From: an uncultured Aquabacterium sp.
Lineage (GTDB): Bacteria > Pseudomonadota > Gammaproteobacteria > Burkholderiales > Burkholderiaceae_C
DNA: 64,000 nucleotides
Assembly (NCBI RefSeq): GCF_947366995.1
Contig: NZ_CANBCC010000002.1
Span: forward strand, 62,001-126,000
Direction of reading: 5' to 3'
Shown: positions 1-10,160 of the stretch, in pieces
How positions within the stretch are numbered: the first letter of the stretch is position 1
Layout of the letters: every line of letters begins with the position of its first letter
Notes under the pieces: generated by a model
The model's database searches: none
What the model was told of the DNA's origin: nothing
What the model saw: the letters and a program-made list of their open reading frames with translations, nothing else
Position numbers and translations under genes: made by a program

Positions 1-2
1 AG

Positions 3-407
3 CTGTGGCGCGGCCTGATGCAGCGGGTGAAAGCGCCTCAGCGCTTTCCGAACGGGCCCGAGGGGTGCGACTGGCACGAGCCGGCGGCCGGCGTGATCGC
101 GCGCACCTTGCGCTTCGGGCCTCACACGCTGACCGATCGGGTGCAGCTCGACACCGAAGAGTGCCTGGTGTTCACCCCCGAAGTCCATGGCGAGACCGCC
201 CCCATCCGCCTGACCATCCGCATCGAAGAGCCCCAACCCCGCCAGATGGTGCTGCGTTTCATCTACGAGGCGCTGGCCGAGCAGACGCAGGAAGAGGCTT
301 ACTACAACGACTACCGCCACAGCGCCTGGTTGCACAACGACCGCGACATGGTCATCACCTTGCGCGAGTGGCTGCAAGCGGGCCAGCTGAACCCGTTGTC
401 GAGCTGA
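3..407 (+). CDS. DUF1857 / AtaL-like SRPBCC family protein (C-terminal part)
   Basis: The reading frame is open to the left edge, so the gene begins outside the window; an internal ATG at 18 is unlikely to be the start because the codons before it (LWRGL) already fit the family. The visible 134 or so residues match the SRPBCC/DUF1857 group: LWRGLMQRVKAPQRFP near the start of what is seen, an alternating beta-strand middle, and a final helix containing DRDMVITLREWL. These are small helix-grip proteins thought to bind a hydrophobic ligand, and no reaction is established for bacterial members. It converges on thiDE, leaving only 17 bases between the stops. A GC-rich inverted repeat (CCGGCCC at 410-416 with GGGCCGG at 429-435) spans the junction and could end transcription in both directions, although no T-run follows it. 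Confidence 0.72.
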   Translation: MWRGLMQRVKAPQRFPNGPEGCDWHEPAAGVIARTLRFGPHTLTDRVQLDTEECLVFTPEVHGETAPIRLTIRIEEPQPRQMVLRFIYEALAEQTQEEAYYNDYRHSAWLHNDRDMVITLREWLQAGQLNPLSS

Positions 408-424
408 GCCCGGCCCCTTTTCCT

Positions 425-2134
425 TCATGGGCCGGTGTCCAGCACCGGCGCAGGCAATGCAGGGGTGGGGCGCCCGTCCCGCGGGGTGGCCGCAGCCGCC
501 CGCAGGGCCGGCGCACGGGCAGCCATCTCGGAAGCCCCTTCGCCCAGCCCGCGCACCACGCACACCGCGGCCGGCCCGCAGGCCGCGAAGCGCGCCACTT
601 CCTGCGGTGTGAGCAGCCCGCCGATCGCCACCACGGGGGCCGGGCTGTGCTCCACCCACCAACGCAGGTTGTGCTCACCCTGGGGGCGCCAGGGCATGTC
701 CTTCGTGGTGGTCGGCATCACCGGGCCGCAGGCGATCAGGCTGGCCCCGCAGCCGGCGGCGCGCGAGAGCTCCCACAGACTGTGTGAACTGAGTCCCAGC
801 ATGACGCGGTCGCGCTCGGCCAGCAGCATGGCCTTGTCTGCGGCGCTCAGGGCCAGCAGGTCTTCCTGGCCCAGGTGCAGGCCCAGCCGGAAGCCGGGGG
901 CGGCCGAGACGCGCGGGGGCAGGGCCAGGGCGTCGCGCCAGTGGTCGTTGACGAAGAGCTGTGCGCCGCGCTCTGCGCACAGGCTCAGGCTATGAGCCAG
1001 GTGAGCGTCCAGGCCCTCGCGCGCCTTGTGCCGGAGCTGCACCAGCCGCAGGCCGGCATTCAGGGCATGCCCCAGCTCCTGGCTGTCGGGCAGGATGCCG
1101 TACAGGCCGTCGCAGGGTGCGCGAAACGGCGCAAACAGCGGGGCAGGGCACGTGCCCGGGGCCGTCTCGCGAACAGGCTGTGCGTGGCTCAGCTGCCAGG
1201 GCAGTTCGTCGCCCAGGCCCAGCCACGGCAGGCGGGCGCGTCCCGGGCTCGCAAAGCCGGCGCGGGCCTTCACGGGGCCTGCGCCCTGCCCGGCAACGTG
1301 CGAGGCCGCCAGGGCGTCGCGCGTCAGCATGTGGGCCAGCACGATTGCATCGGCTTCGACATGGCCGAGTGCCCATGCGGCCGCCACGCCGGTGGCAAAG
1401 GTGCAGCCCGTGCCGTGGTGGTGCGGCGTGTCGATCCGGCGGGCGCACAGCCAGCCGTGGGCCTGTACCGAGGCGAGCCAGTCCAGGCACCAGCCGGGGT
1501 GGCTGTCATCCGCTGCATGGGGCGGGGCGTCGCCTCCGGTGATCACCACACTGCGGGCGCCCAGGCCCATGAGCCCGACGGCCAGTGCCGGCAGTTCCTG
1601 CCGCGAGCCGGTGTGCCCGCCCTGCTGTTTCAGCAGCCGCCGTGCTTCGGCCCGGTTCGGTGTGACGACCGTGGCCCTCGGCAGCAGCCACTGCCGATAG
1701 GCCTCGAGCACGGCCTCGGTGCTGAACGGCACACCGCCTGCCGAGGCGCCGAGCACCGGGTCGACGACCAGGGCCAGTTGCCGATGCGGGTCGGCGCCAG
1801 GTGGTGTCTGGGCGCGGAAGTGATCCACCCAGCGCGCCACGGCCTGCACGGCGGCCACGCTGCCCAGCAGCCCGGTCTTGATGACGCGGGGCGGCAGGTC
1901 TTCGGCCAGCGCGGCCAGCTGCGCGTGCAGCTGCTCGGGCGGCACGGAAAACAGCGCGGTCACGCCTTGCGAATGCTGCGCCGTCAGCACGGCCGCCACC
2001 GGGCACAGGTGCACGCCGAGCGCATCGGCTGCGCGCTGATCGGCGCTCAGGCCGGCACCGCCGGCGGGGTCCAGGCCAGCGATGCTCCAGACGACGGGAC
2101 GTGCCGCTGCCGTGGGGGTCGAGTCGAGGGTCAC
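425..2134 (-). CDS. thiDE: Bifunctional HMP/HMP-P kinase ThiD and thiamine-phosphate synthase ThiE
   Basis: A 569-residue fusion of two thiamine enzymes. The N-terminal half is a ribokinase-fold Thi[18 protein letters not shown] near residues 17-33 is the HMP-binding segment, and [12 protein letters not shown] holds the anion-hole/catalytic region. The C-terminal third is a TIM-barrel Thi[28 protein letters not shown], the pyrophosphate-site [13 protein letters not shown] and VAIGGL. It should phosphorylate HMP to HMP-PP and then join this to thiazole phosphate in the cytoplasm. The ATG overlaps the thiG stop as ATGA, so translation is probably coupled. It is the last gene of the riboswitch-controlled thi operon. 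An Ala/Pro-rich tail follows the ThiE domain. Confidence 0.95.
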   Translation of the reverse strand: MTLDSTPTAAARPVVWSIAGLDPAGGAGLSADQRAADALGVHLCPVAAVLTAQHSQGVTALFSVPPEQLHAQLAALAEDLPPRVIKTGLLGSVAAVQAVARWVDHFRAQTPPGADPHRQLALVVDPVLGASAGGVPFSTEAVLEAYRQWLLPRATVVTPNRAEARRLLKQQGGHTGSRQELPALAVGLMGLGARSVVITGGDAPPHAADDSHPGWCLDWLASVQAHGWLCARRIDTPHHHGTGCTFATGVAAAWALGHVEADAIVLAHMLTRDALAASHVAGQGAGPVKARAGFASPGRARLPWLGLGDELPWQLSHAQPVRETAPGTCPAPLFAPFRAPCDGLYGILPDSQELGHALNAGLRLVQLRHKAREGLDAHLAHSLSLCAERGAQLFVNDHWRDALALPPRVSAAPGFRLGLHLGQEDLLALSAADKAMLLAERDRVMLGLSSHSLWELSRAAGCGASLIACGPVMPTTTKDMPWRPQGEHNLRWWVEHSPAPVVAIGGLLTPQEVARFAACGPAAVCVVRGLGEGASEMAARAPALRAAAATPRDGRPTPALPAPVLDTGP

Positions 2135-2958
2135 AGCAGCACGAAAGGTTGTCCGCCCACGGGCGTGGTGGCGATCGCCACGTCGCTGGTGGCCATCAGC
2201 CCGGCGCGGAAGCCGGCGCGGCCCCCTGCCACGGCGTCACGGAAAGCCGCGGCCATGCCCACCGGATCGCGCGATTGCGACACGGCCGAGTTCAACAGCA
2301 CCGCATCGAACCCGAGCTCCAGGGCAGCGGCCGCGTGCGACGGGGCGCCCAGTCCGGCATCGACGATCAACGTGACACCGGGCAGCCGGGCGCGCAGCGT
2401 GCGCAAGGCCCACGGATTGAGCAGGCCGAGGCCCGAGCCGATCGGCGCGGCCCACGGCATCAGCACGCGGCAGCCCGCGTCCACCAGCCGCTGGCCGCTC
2501 ACCAGGTCGTCGGTGCAGTAGGGCAGCACCTCGAAGCCGTCGGCCACGAGCTGGCGCGCCGCGTCGACCAGCTCGAAGGGGTCGGGCTGCAGGGTCTGTT
2601 CGTCGCCCACCACCTCCAGCTTGATCCAGTGCGTGCCGAGCAGCTCGCGCGCCATGTGGGCCAGGGTGATGGCCTCACGGGCGCTGCGACACCCGGCTGT
2701 GTTGGGCAGCAGGTGTGCACCACGCGCGCGGGCGGTGTTGCGGATGATCTCCACGAAACCGTTGTCGCCTCCGCCGGGTACGGCCAGCGTGCGCTTGAGG
2801 CCCAGCGTGAGCACCTGGCTGCCCGAGGCCACGATGGCGTCCTGCAGGGCCTGCGGTGAGGGGTAACCGGCGGTGCCCAGCAGGAATCGGCTGTGCAGCA
2901 CCGTGTCGCCGATGCGCCAGGTGTCGTCGGTGTCGGGCGTGGGGTTCGGGGGGAGCAT
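2131..2958 (-). CDS. thiG: Thiazole synthase ThiG
   Basis: 275 residues, normal for ThiG. It builds the thiazole phosphate ring from deoxyxylulose phosphate, dehydroglycine and the sulfur carried by ThiS thiocarboxylate. Visible hallmarks are [11 protein letters not shown] near the N-terminus, the [10 protein letters not shown] segment with the Schiff-base lysine, VLPYCTDD, and the phosphate loop [11 protein letters not shown]. The ATG at 2958 is chosen over an in-frame start 30 bases upstream because GGAGG lies 6 bases before it. It begins 2 bases after the thiS stop. ThiG and ThiS form a complex, and the adjacent order fits that. Confidence 0.96.
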   Translation of the reverse strand: MLPPNPTPDTDDTWRIGDTVLHSRFLLGTAGYPSPQALQDAIVASGSQVLTLGLKRTLAVPGGGDNGFVEIIRNTARARGAHLLPNTAGCRSAREAITLAHMARELLGTHWIKLEVVGDEQTLQPDPFELVDAARQLVADGFEVLPYCTDDLVSGQRLVDAGCRVLMPWAAPIGSGLGLLNPWALRTLRARLPGVTLIVDAGLGAPSHAAAALELGFDAVLLNSAVSQSRDPVGMAAAFRDAVAGGRAGFRAGLMATSDVAIATTPVGGQPFVLL

Positions 2959-2960
2959 GG

Positions 2961-3188
2961 TCAGCCTCCGGTGATCGGGGAGAAGCACAGCACGGCATCG
3001 CCGTCGGCCAGGACATGTTGGGCGCGCGCACCGCGCGCAACGAAGCCGCCATTGACCGCGGTGGCCACGCTGGCCGGGTCGCGGTCGGTGCCCGCCAGCA
3101 CACGCTCGACCGCATCGGCCAGCGTGCTGCCTGCCGGCAGTTTCAAAGGGCCAAGGTCGGTGTGGATGGTCAGTTCAGGGTGGCTCAT
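2961..3188 (-). CDS. thiS: Sulfur carrier protein ThiS
   Basis: 75 residues with a ubiquitin-like beta-grasp pattern and the obligatory C-terminal Gly-Gly (ends SPITGG), which is adenylated by ThiF and thiocarboxylated to deliver sulfur to ThiG. No thiF is visible in the window, so that activity must be encoded elsewhere. The open frame extends 18 codons upstream, but the ATG at 3188 begins the conserved domain and overlaps the thiO stop as TGATG, so it is the likely start. It is the fourth-from-last gene product of the thi operon only in position, lying between thiO and thiG. Confidence 0.94.
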   Translation of the reverse strand: MSHPELTIHTDLGPLKLPAGSTLADAVERVLAGTDRDPASVATAVNGGFVARGARAQHVLADGDAVLCFSPITGG

Positions 3189-4324
3189 CAAGTGATCCTG
3201 TCGGGAGCAAGGGCGTTGTCGTGCATGGGCAGGGGCGGGCATCCCAGCTGCGCGAGGGCATCGTCCACCACCGACGGGGCCAGCAGCCAGCCGTGGCGGT
3301 ACAGGCCATTGAGCCGGACCAGGCCGTCCCGCACCTGCACCTCGGGGCGGTTGTCCGGCAGGGCAGGGCGCAGGTTGGTGTCGAGCCGCAGGATGCGGGC
3401 CTCGGCCAGCGCGGGGACCACGCTGTGCGCGGCGGCCATCAACTCCACGGCGGTGCGCAGCGACATCGGCGAGCGGTCTTCGGTTTCAAGTTCGCTGGCG
3501 CCGACCAGCACGCGCTCACCCGGCCGGGGCACGATGTAGACGCGGTGGCGCGGGTGCAGCAGGCGCACCGGCCGTTGCAACCGCAGGCCGGGGGCGTGCA
3601 GCCAGACCACCTCGCCACGCACGCCGCGCACAGGCATGGCCGGCCGGGCCCCCGTGCCACGTGCATCGATCACCAGGTCGAAGCGGTGCACGGTGCCGTC
3701 CGCCAGGTGCAGGGCACCCGGCTCGACCTGCGCCACCGGCATCCGCCATTGCCATCGCACAGCCGCCGCATCGTCGTGCAGCGCCTGCATCATCGCCACG
3801 GTGTCGAGGTGGCCCTCGCCTGGCAGCCACCACGCATGCAGTGGGCCGCTGCTGCCATGCAGGGCGGGCTCGAGTTCGGCCAGCGCCGTGGCGCTGAGCG
3901 GCTGCGGCAGAGCTCCCGCCGGTTGCCCGGGCATCGGCTGGTCCAGTCGGGCCAGCACGCGGCGCGCCGCGCCCAGGTCCGGGCCATGGGCCACCATCAG
4001 ACTGCCCAGCCGGGCCACCTGGGGCGCGGGCTGAACCCGCTGGCCCATCTCGGCGGCCACCGCGGCCCACCGGGGGATGCTGTGCCACCCGCGGCCAGCC
4101 ACATCGGGTTCGGCTGCATCCAGCTCGGCCAGTGGGCTCAGCATGCCGGCGGCGGTGAAGCCCGCCGCGCCGCGCCCGTCGAATGCGGGCAGAGGGCCGT
4201 CGGCCGGATCGAACACGCTCACGTCATGAGCCAGCCGTGACAGGTGCCACGCCAGCAGCCGGCCCAGCACGCCGGCCCCGGCAATGCCGATGCGCTGGCC
4301 CGGCGCCAAGGGAGATGAGGACAT
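3188..4324 (-). CDS. thiO: Glycine oxidase ThiO (FAD-dependent)
   Basis: 378 residues of the DAO family. The N-terminal Rossmann motif GIAGAGVLGRLLA (around residues 13-25) binds FAD, and the C-terminal part carries the second FAD contact region (LNGLYRHGWLLAPSVVDD). ThiO oxidises glycine to dehydroglycine for ThiG in aerobic organisms, replacing the radical-SAM enzyme ThiH. The ATG has GAGG 7 bases upstream and starts 15 bases after the thiC stop. Its position between thiC and thiS makes the thiamine role much more likely than a generic amino acid oxidase. Confidence 0.92.
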   Translation of the reverse strand: MSSSPLAPGQRIGIAGAGVLGRLLAWHLSRLAHDVSVFDPADGPLPAFDGRGAAGFTAAGMLSPLAELDAAEPDVAGRGWHSIPRWAAVAAEMGQRVQPAPQVARLGSLMVAHGPDLGAARRVLARLDQPMPGQPAGALPQPLSATALAELEPALHGSSGPLHAWWLPGEGHLDTVAMMQALHDDAAAVRWQWRMPVAQVEPGALHLADGTVHRFDLVIDARGTGARPAMPVRGVRGEVVWLHAPGLRLQRPVRLLHPRHRVYIVPRPGERVLVGASELETEDRSPMSLRTAVELMAAAHSVVPALAEARILRLDTNLRPALPDNRPEVQVRDGLVRLNGLYRHGWLLAPSVVDDALAQLGCPPLPMHDNALAPDRIT

Positions 4325-4339
4325 CGCGAAACCTCGCTG

Positions 4340-6516
<2,177 letters not shown>

Positions 6517-6558
6517 AGCCGCAGTGTAGCGCGCTGCCGGGCAAGTGGACAAGGGGCG

Positions 6559-6810
6559 TCAGGGGCGGACGCGTGCCTCGAAGGGCTGGCCGATCGGCAT
6601 GGTCGGCAGGCGGTCGGCCGTGTGCGCAGTGCCCAGGCGCACCGGGGCGGGCCATGATGACAGCGTGGCGCGTGCGACGGGTCGGCTGTCGGCCGGAGCC
6701 TGGGCCTGCTGTGCCTGAGGCTGACCAGAGAGCGGCGCGGTGCGCGTGCCGTCGTTTCCGACCAGACTGAGCACGACCGCAAGCGGGGCGATGGCGTACA
6801 GCGTTTTCAT
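6559..6810 (-). CDS. Small hypothetical exported protein
   Basis: 83 residues, no family recognised. The N-terminus MKTLYAIAPLAVVLSLVG looks like a signal peptide or short membrane anchor, followed by a Gln/Ala/Pro-rich segment (GQPQAQQAQAPAD) and a short hydrophilic C-terminus. Third codon positions are strongly GC-rich, as in neighbouring genes, which supports real coding, but the ribosome binding site is weak. It lies between the feo operon and the TPP riboswitch on the same strand. It could be a tail gene of the feo transcript or a chance frame. Confidence 0.45.
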   Translation of the reverse strand: MKTLYAIAPLAVVLSLVGNDGTRTAPLSGQPQAQQAQAPADSRPVARATLSSWPAPVRLGTAHTADRLPTMPIGQPFEARVRP

Positions 6811-6899
6811 GACGGGGCCTGGGTGCCTGGGTTTGTGTTGTTGCAGCCCAGTTTAGGCAGCGGCGCGCCCCGCCACATCCCCCGGCACAGGGGGACTCC

Positions 6900-7133
6900 C
6901 TAGTGCGGGGGGGATGGCGGGCGTGGATGCACGCGCACCACACGGTGGTCTCGTGCGGGAGGCGAGCTGTCGCCACCGCACTGACCGCAGCCGCTGCCGC
7001 ACGACGTGGCAGGCGAGCCACAGTCTTGTCCCTTCTGGCGTGTGGCCGAACGCCAGCGCGCAGGCCACCAGCGCCGCAGCAGCCACGCGAGGGCGGCCAG
7101 ACCGATCAGAAGGGTGAGTGCGTCCTGCAGCAT
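6900..7133 (-). CDS. FeoB-associated Cys-rich membrane protein (DUF6587-like)
   Basis: 77 residues starting 13 bases after feoB. A single N-terminal membrane helix (MLQDALTLLIGLAALAWLLRRWW) is followed by a basic stretch and a Cys-Gly cluster, CGSGCGQCGG. Short one-helix proteins with such a cluster commonly follow feoB and are thought to help ferrous iron uptake, taking the place of FeoC. Metal binding is an inference from the cysteines. The open frame extends 21 codons further upstream and overlaps feoB; the ATG at 7133 is preferred because the protein family begins at this helix. Confidence 0.75.
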   Translation of the reverse strand: MLQDALTLLIGLAALAWLLRRWWPARWRSATRQKGQDCGSPATSCGSGCGQCGGDSSPPARDHRVVRVHPRPPSPPH

Positions 7134-7146
7134 GCCGATGTCGACC

Positions 7147-9036
7147 TTACTGGAGCCACCATCCGGCCACCCGGTAGACGATGAAGCACGCCACATAGGC
7201 GAGCGTGAACAGGTAGCCCGCCATCATCAGCGGCACCTTCCAGCCGTTGGTCTCGCGGCGCACCACCATCAGCGTCGGCAGGCACTGGGGCGCATACACA
7301 TACCAGGTCAGCAGCGACAGCGCGGTGGGCAGGCTCCAGGTCTGGCTCAGCAGCCCGGCCAGCGCGCCCGAGAGCTCGTCGCCGCTCTGAGACAGGCTGT
7401 AGACCGTGCCCAGCGCGGCCACCGCGACTTCGCGGGCGGCCATGCCGGGCACCAGCGCAATGCAGATCTGCCAGGTGAAGCCGATGGGCGCGAAGACCAC
7501 TTCCAGCGCGCGGCCCATCATGCCGGCAATGCTGTACTGGATGGCGGGGCCGGTGGCGCCGTCGGGCGGCGCGGGAAAGTTCGACAGGAACCACAGCATC
7601 ACCATCAACGACAGGATGGTGGTGCCCACGCGGCGTACGAAGGTGCTGGCGCGCTCCCACAGGCCCAGCAGCAGGTCGCGCCAGTGGGGCCAGTGGTAGT
7701 CGGGCAGTTCCATCAACAGCGGCTGGCTGGCGCCCTGCTTGAGCACACGTTTGAGCACCAGGGCCACCACCATGGCCGAGCCGATGCCGGCCATGTACAG
7801 GCCGAACAGCACCAGGCCCTGCAGGTTGAAGATGCCCCCCACGGTGCGCTCGGGCACGAACGCGGCAATCAACAGCGCGTACACGGGCAGGCGCGCGGAG
7901 CAGGTCATCAGCGGGGCGATGAGGATGGTCACCAGTCGGTCGCGCGGCTGTCCGATGGTGCGGGTCGCCATGATGCCGGGGATGGCGCAGGCAAAGCTGG
8001 ACAGAAGCGGGATGAAGGCCCGGCCCGACAGCCCGACGCTGCCCATGATGCGGTCGAGCAGGAAGGCGGCGCGTGGCAGGTAGCCTGAATCTTCCAGCGC
8101 CAGGATGAAGGCGAACAGGATGACGATCTGCGGGAGAAAGACGAGCACCCCGCCGGCGCCGGCAATGATGCCGTCGACCAGCAGGCTGCGCAGCATGCCG
8201 TCGGCCATGCGGGCCTGCACCTGCTCGCCGATCCACGACACGCCGCCGTCGATCAGGTCCATGGGCGTGGCCGCCCAGGTGAACACCGCCTGAAAGACGA
8301 GGAACATCAGCACCGCAAGGATGACCGGGCCAAGCAGCGGGTGCAGCACGTAACGGTCGAGCGTGGTGGTGAAGTGCGAGGCGTGCGGCGGCGTATGCAC
8401 ACAATCGGCCAGCAGTTGCCCGACGCGCCGGTGGGTCTGTTCGACCGGGGTGTCGGCGATGCGGGCGACAGGACGTGGCTCGGCAGGCGGGGGCAGGCCC
8501 GCCCAGTCCAGTGCGTCCAGTTGCGCCAGCAGGGCCTGTTCGCCCCCGGCCCGCACGGCCACCGCTTCCACCACCGGGATGCCGAGGGCCTGCTGCAGTC
8601 GGTCGGTGTCGATCCGGATGCCGCGGCGCGCGGCCTCGTCCATCATGTTGATCACCAGCACCATGGGCACGCCCAGCGTCTGGAGTTCGAGCACCATGCG
8701 CAGGTTCAGGCGCAGGTTGGTGGCGTCGACCACGCACACCAGGCCCACCGGAGCCGATTCGCCTTCGCGCATGCCTGCGATCACGTCGCGGGTGATGGCC
8801 TCGTCGGGTGTGGCGGCCAGCAGGCTGTAGGCGCCGGGCAGGTCGAGCAGGCGCCACGGCTGGCCCTGGGGCGAGATGAACTGGCCTTCCTTGCGCTCGA
8901 CCGTCACGCCGGCGTAGTTGCCGACCTTCTGGCGCGCGCCGGTGAGGCGGTTGAACAGCGCGGTCTTGCCGCAGTTGGGGTTGCCGACCAGGGCGATGAG
9001 CGGGGTCGGGGACGCGGTGGGGGCCGCTGCCGCCAT
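7147..9036 (-). CDS. feoB: Ferrous iron transport protein B
   Basis: 629 residues. The N-terminal G-protein domain shows G1 GNPNCGKT (around residues 18-25), the G3 region DLPGAYSL and a G4-like NMMDEA, followed by a helical GDI-like domain and a polytopic membrane domain with two Gate-type repeats (RAFIPLLSSFACAIPGI and LVPGMAAREVAVAALG). It moves Fe2+ across the inner membrane. Somewhat shorter than the E. coli protein (about 770 residues), as is common in betaproteobacteria. AGGAG lies 8 bases before the ATG. It is the second gene of feoA-feoB-Cys-rich protein. Confidence 0.96.
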   Translation of the reverse strand: MAAAAPTASPTPLIALVGNPNCGKTALFNRLTGARQKVGNYAGVTVERKEGQFISPQGQPWRLLDLPGAYSLLAATPDEAITRDVIAGMREGESAPVGLVCVVDATNLRLNLRMVLELQTLGVPMVLVINMMDEAARRGIRIDTDRLQQALGIPVVEAVAVRAGGEQALLAQLDALDWAGLPPPAEPRPVARIADTPVEQTHRRVGQLLADCVHTPPHASHFTTTLDRYVLHPLLGPVILAVLMFLVFQAVFTWAATPMDLIDGGVSWIGEQVQARMADGMLRSLLVDGIIAGAGGVLVFLPQIVILFAFILALEDSGYLPRAAFLLDRIMGSVGLSGRAFIPLLSSFACAIPGIMATRTIGQPRDRLVTILIAPLMTCSARLPVYALLIAAFVPERTVGGIFNLQGLVLFGLYMAGIGSAMVVALVLKRVLKQGASQPLLMELPDYHWPHWRDLLLGLWERASTFVRRVGTTILSLMVMLWFLSNFPAPPDGATGPAIQYSIAGMMGRALEVVFAPIGFTWQICIALVPGMAAREVAVAALGTVYSLSQSGDELSGALAGLLSQTWSLPTALSLLTWYVYAPQCLPTLMVVRRETNGWKVPLMMAGYLFTLAYVACFIVYRVAGWWLQ

Positions 9037-9087
9037 GAATGAAGCTCCTGCGTACTGCGCGCTGAGGGGATCGGTGAGGGCGCCCCG

Positions 9088-9393
9088 TCAGGCGGGCACG
9101 ACCTCGATGAGGGAGGATTCGAGGCGGCGCATGGCGAAGGTGCTGGTGCCCACGCGCACCGCCAGCGGGCCGCGTCCGGCAAAGACGCGGCGCAGGACCT
9201 GCACCCGTTCTCCCGGCACGAAACCCAGTTCCATGAGCCGACGCTTGAGGGCGCCCCCGTCGTGCCGAGCACAGTGCACCTCGCGGATGGTGGCCACCGT
9301 GCGGACCGGCAACTGGTCCAGCGTGAGGCCCGTGTCGGGGTGCGCCGACGGGGCAGGCATGCGGCCGAGGTGGGGGGCGTGGGCGACGGTCAT
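9088..9393 (-). CDS. feoA: Ferrous iron transport protein A
   Basis: 101 residues with the SH3-like FeoA fold: L-x-x-L-P near residue 28, the core RLMELGFVPGERVQVL, and the final strand pair RRLESSLIEV. FeoA is a cytoplasmic partner required for FeoB activity. The ATG at 9393 is chosen over a TTG 18 bases upstream; neither has a clear Shine-Dalgarno. A Fur-box-like palindrome lies 20 bases upstream, so iron repression of the operon is expected. Confidence 0.93.
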   Translation of the reverse strand: MTVAHAPHLGRMPAPSAHPDTGLTLDQLPVRTVATIREVHCARHDGGALKRRLMELGFVPGERVQVLRRVFAGRGPLAVRVGTSTFAMRRLESSLIEVVPA

Positions 9394-9412
9394 GGTGCAT
9401 TCTAGGTTCAAA

Positions 9413-9427
9413 TGCGAACCATTCGCA
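9413..9427 (-). promoter_or_regulatory. Fur-box-like palindrome upstream of feoA
   Basis: TGCGAACCATTCGCA has the 7-1-7 architecture expected for a Fur dimer, with 6 of 7 half-site positions pairing. It is embedded in AT-rich flanks directly upstream of feoA. Fur normally represses feo genes under iron sufficiency. The assignment rests on symmetry and position; it is not a perfect match to the E. coli consensus. Confidence 0.6.
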
Positions 9428-9562
9428 ATTCACGGGGCTTGATCCGCATCAGGCTGGGCCGCTGTTGTCCGACCCGCTCACGTCGGGGGCGAGCCGCCGC
9501 CCCCGGGAGCACACCCCTGCGAGGGGCAATTGCTCATCCACCGCTTGCAGACCAATTTGCAT

Positions 9563-9589
9563 GTCCTTGATTTTGAAGGACTTTTTTTT
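9563..9589 (+). terminator. Possible intrinsic terminator upstream of the mraZ promoter
   Basis: GTCCTT and AAGGAC form a 6-bp stem with a 7-base loop, immediately followed by eight T residues. The form is that of an intrinsic terminator on the plus strand, but no plus-strand gene lies upstream within 9 kb. It could insulate the dcw cluster from stray transcription, or attenuate a more distal mraZ promoter. The stem is short and only half GC. Confidence 0.4.
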
Positions 9590-9654
9590 CGTCTCGGCGT
9601 CCGAAAAACACGCGTAAGTCTTTGATTTCATTGGCATTTTTTTTGTTTCATCCC

Positions 9655-9683
9655 TTGTTCCAGGGGTGTGGATCGAGTAAAGT
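9655..9683 (+). promoter_or_regulatory. Candidate sigma-70 promoter of the dcw cluster
   Basis: TTGTTC (9655-9660) and TAAAGT (9678-9683) are separated by exactly 17 bases. This would start transcription around 9690, about 25 bases before the mraZ start. The -35 element is weak, but the -10 lies against the MraZ boxes, as at the E. coli mra promoter. Confidence 0.5.
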
Positions 9684-9720
9684 GGGATGAAGTGCACTTT
9701 TGTGGGGTTTTGTGGTGAAT
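9681..9720 (+). promoter_or_regulatory. MraZ boxes: four 10-bp repeats
   Basis: Four consecutive decamers, AGTGGGATGA, AGTGCACTTT, TGTGGGGTTT and TGTGGTGAAT, repeat a GTG(G) core every 10 bp. MraZ is known to bind tandem TGGGN repeats with this spacing upstream of its own gene, and the first decamer matches the known core. The repeats overlap the proposed -10 and start site and run into the mraZ start codons, consistent with autorepression of the cluster. Confidence 0.75.
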
Positions 9721-10152
9721 GTGGTCTTTCAGGGGGCTTCAGCGTTGTCGCTGGACGCGAAGGGGCGGATGGCCGTCCCTGCGCGCCATCGTGACGCCCT
9801 GTCCGCCCTGTGCAGCGGCCAGCTCACCATCACGAAGAACCCGGATGGCTGCCTGATGGTCTTTCCGCGCCCGGCGTGGGAGGCCTTCCGCGACAAGGTC
9901 GCTGCGCTGCCCATGTCGGCGGCCGGCTGGAAGCGGATCTTTCTGGGCAACGCCATGGACGTCGAGGTCGACAGCGCCGCGCGCGTGCTGATCTCGCCCG
10001 AGTTGCGTGCCGCCGCTGGCATCACCAAGGACGTGATGCTGCTGGGCATGGGCAGCCACTTCGAGCTGTGGGATGCGGACCGCTACGCCGCGCACGAAGC
10101 CGAGGTCATGGCCCAGCCCATGCCCGATGCGCTCCAGGACTTCACCTTCTGA
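9715..10152 (+). CDS. mraZ: Transcriptional regulator MraZ
   Basis: 145 residues from the GTG at 9715, a normal length. It contains two SpoVT/AbrB-like halves: [22 protein letters not shown] at the N-terminus and [20 protein letters not shown] in the middle, each with the D-x-x-x-R signature. MraZ oligomerises as a ring, binds tandem repeats at its own promoter and tempers expression of the division cluster. The exact start is uncertain: GTG codons at 9712, 9715 and 9721 all fit, and all three lie in the GT-rich MraZ box region. First gene of the dcw cluster. Confidence 0.93.
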   Translation: MNVVFQGASALSLDAKGRMAVPARHRDALSALCSGQLTITKNPDGCLMVFPRPAWEAFRDKVAALPMSAAGWKRIFLGNAMDVEVDSAARVLISPELRAAAGITKDVMLLGMGSHFELWDADRYAAHEAEVMAQPMPDALQDFTF

Positions 10153-10160
10153 CCGCCACC

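Larger units (their letters stand above)
9394..9714. other. Divergent intergenic region between feoA and mraZ
   Basis: 321 bases without a convincing gene. From left to right it holds the Fur-like box, about 110 GC-rich bases in which I see nothing definite, an AT-rich stretch with a hairpin plus eight T residues (9563-9589), the mraZ promoter (9655-9683) and the MraZ boxes (9681-9720). An 82-codon minus-strand frame at 9449-9697 starts with GTG, runs through the AT-rich promoter DNA and looks spurious. Confidence 0.7.

Noticed and set aside
9428..9560. Possible RNase P RNA in the GC-rich part of the feoA-mraZ gap
   Set aside because: rnpB can sit near mraZ in related bacteria, but the conserved GAGGAAAGTC and other P-RNA core sequences are absent.
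9449..9697. 82-codon minus-strand frame in the feoA-mraZ gap
   Set aside because: GTG start, no ribosome binding site, AT-rich composition unlike neighbouring genes, and it lies across the mraZ promoter and MraZ boxes.
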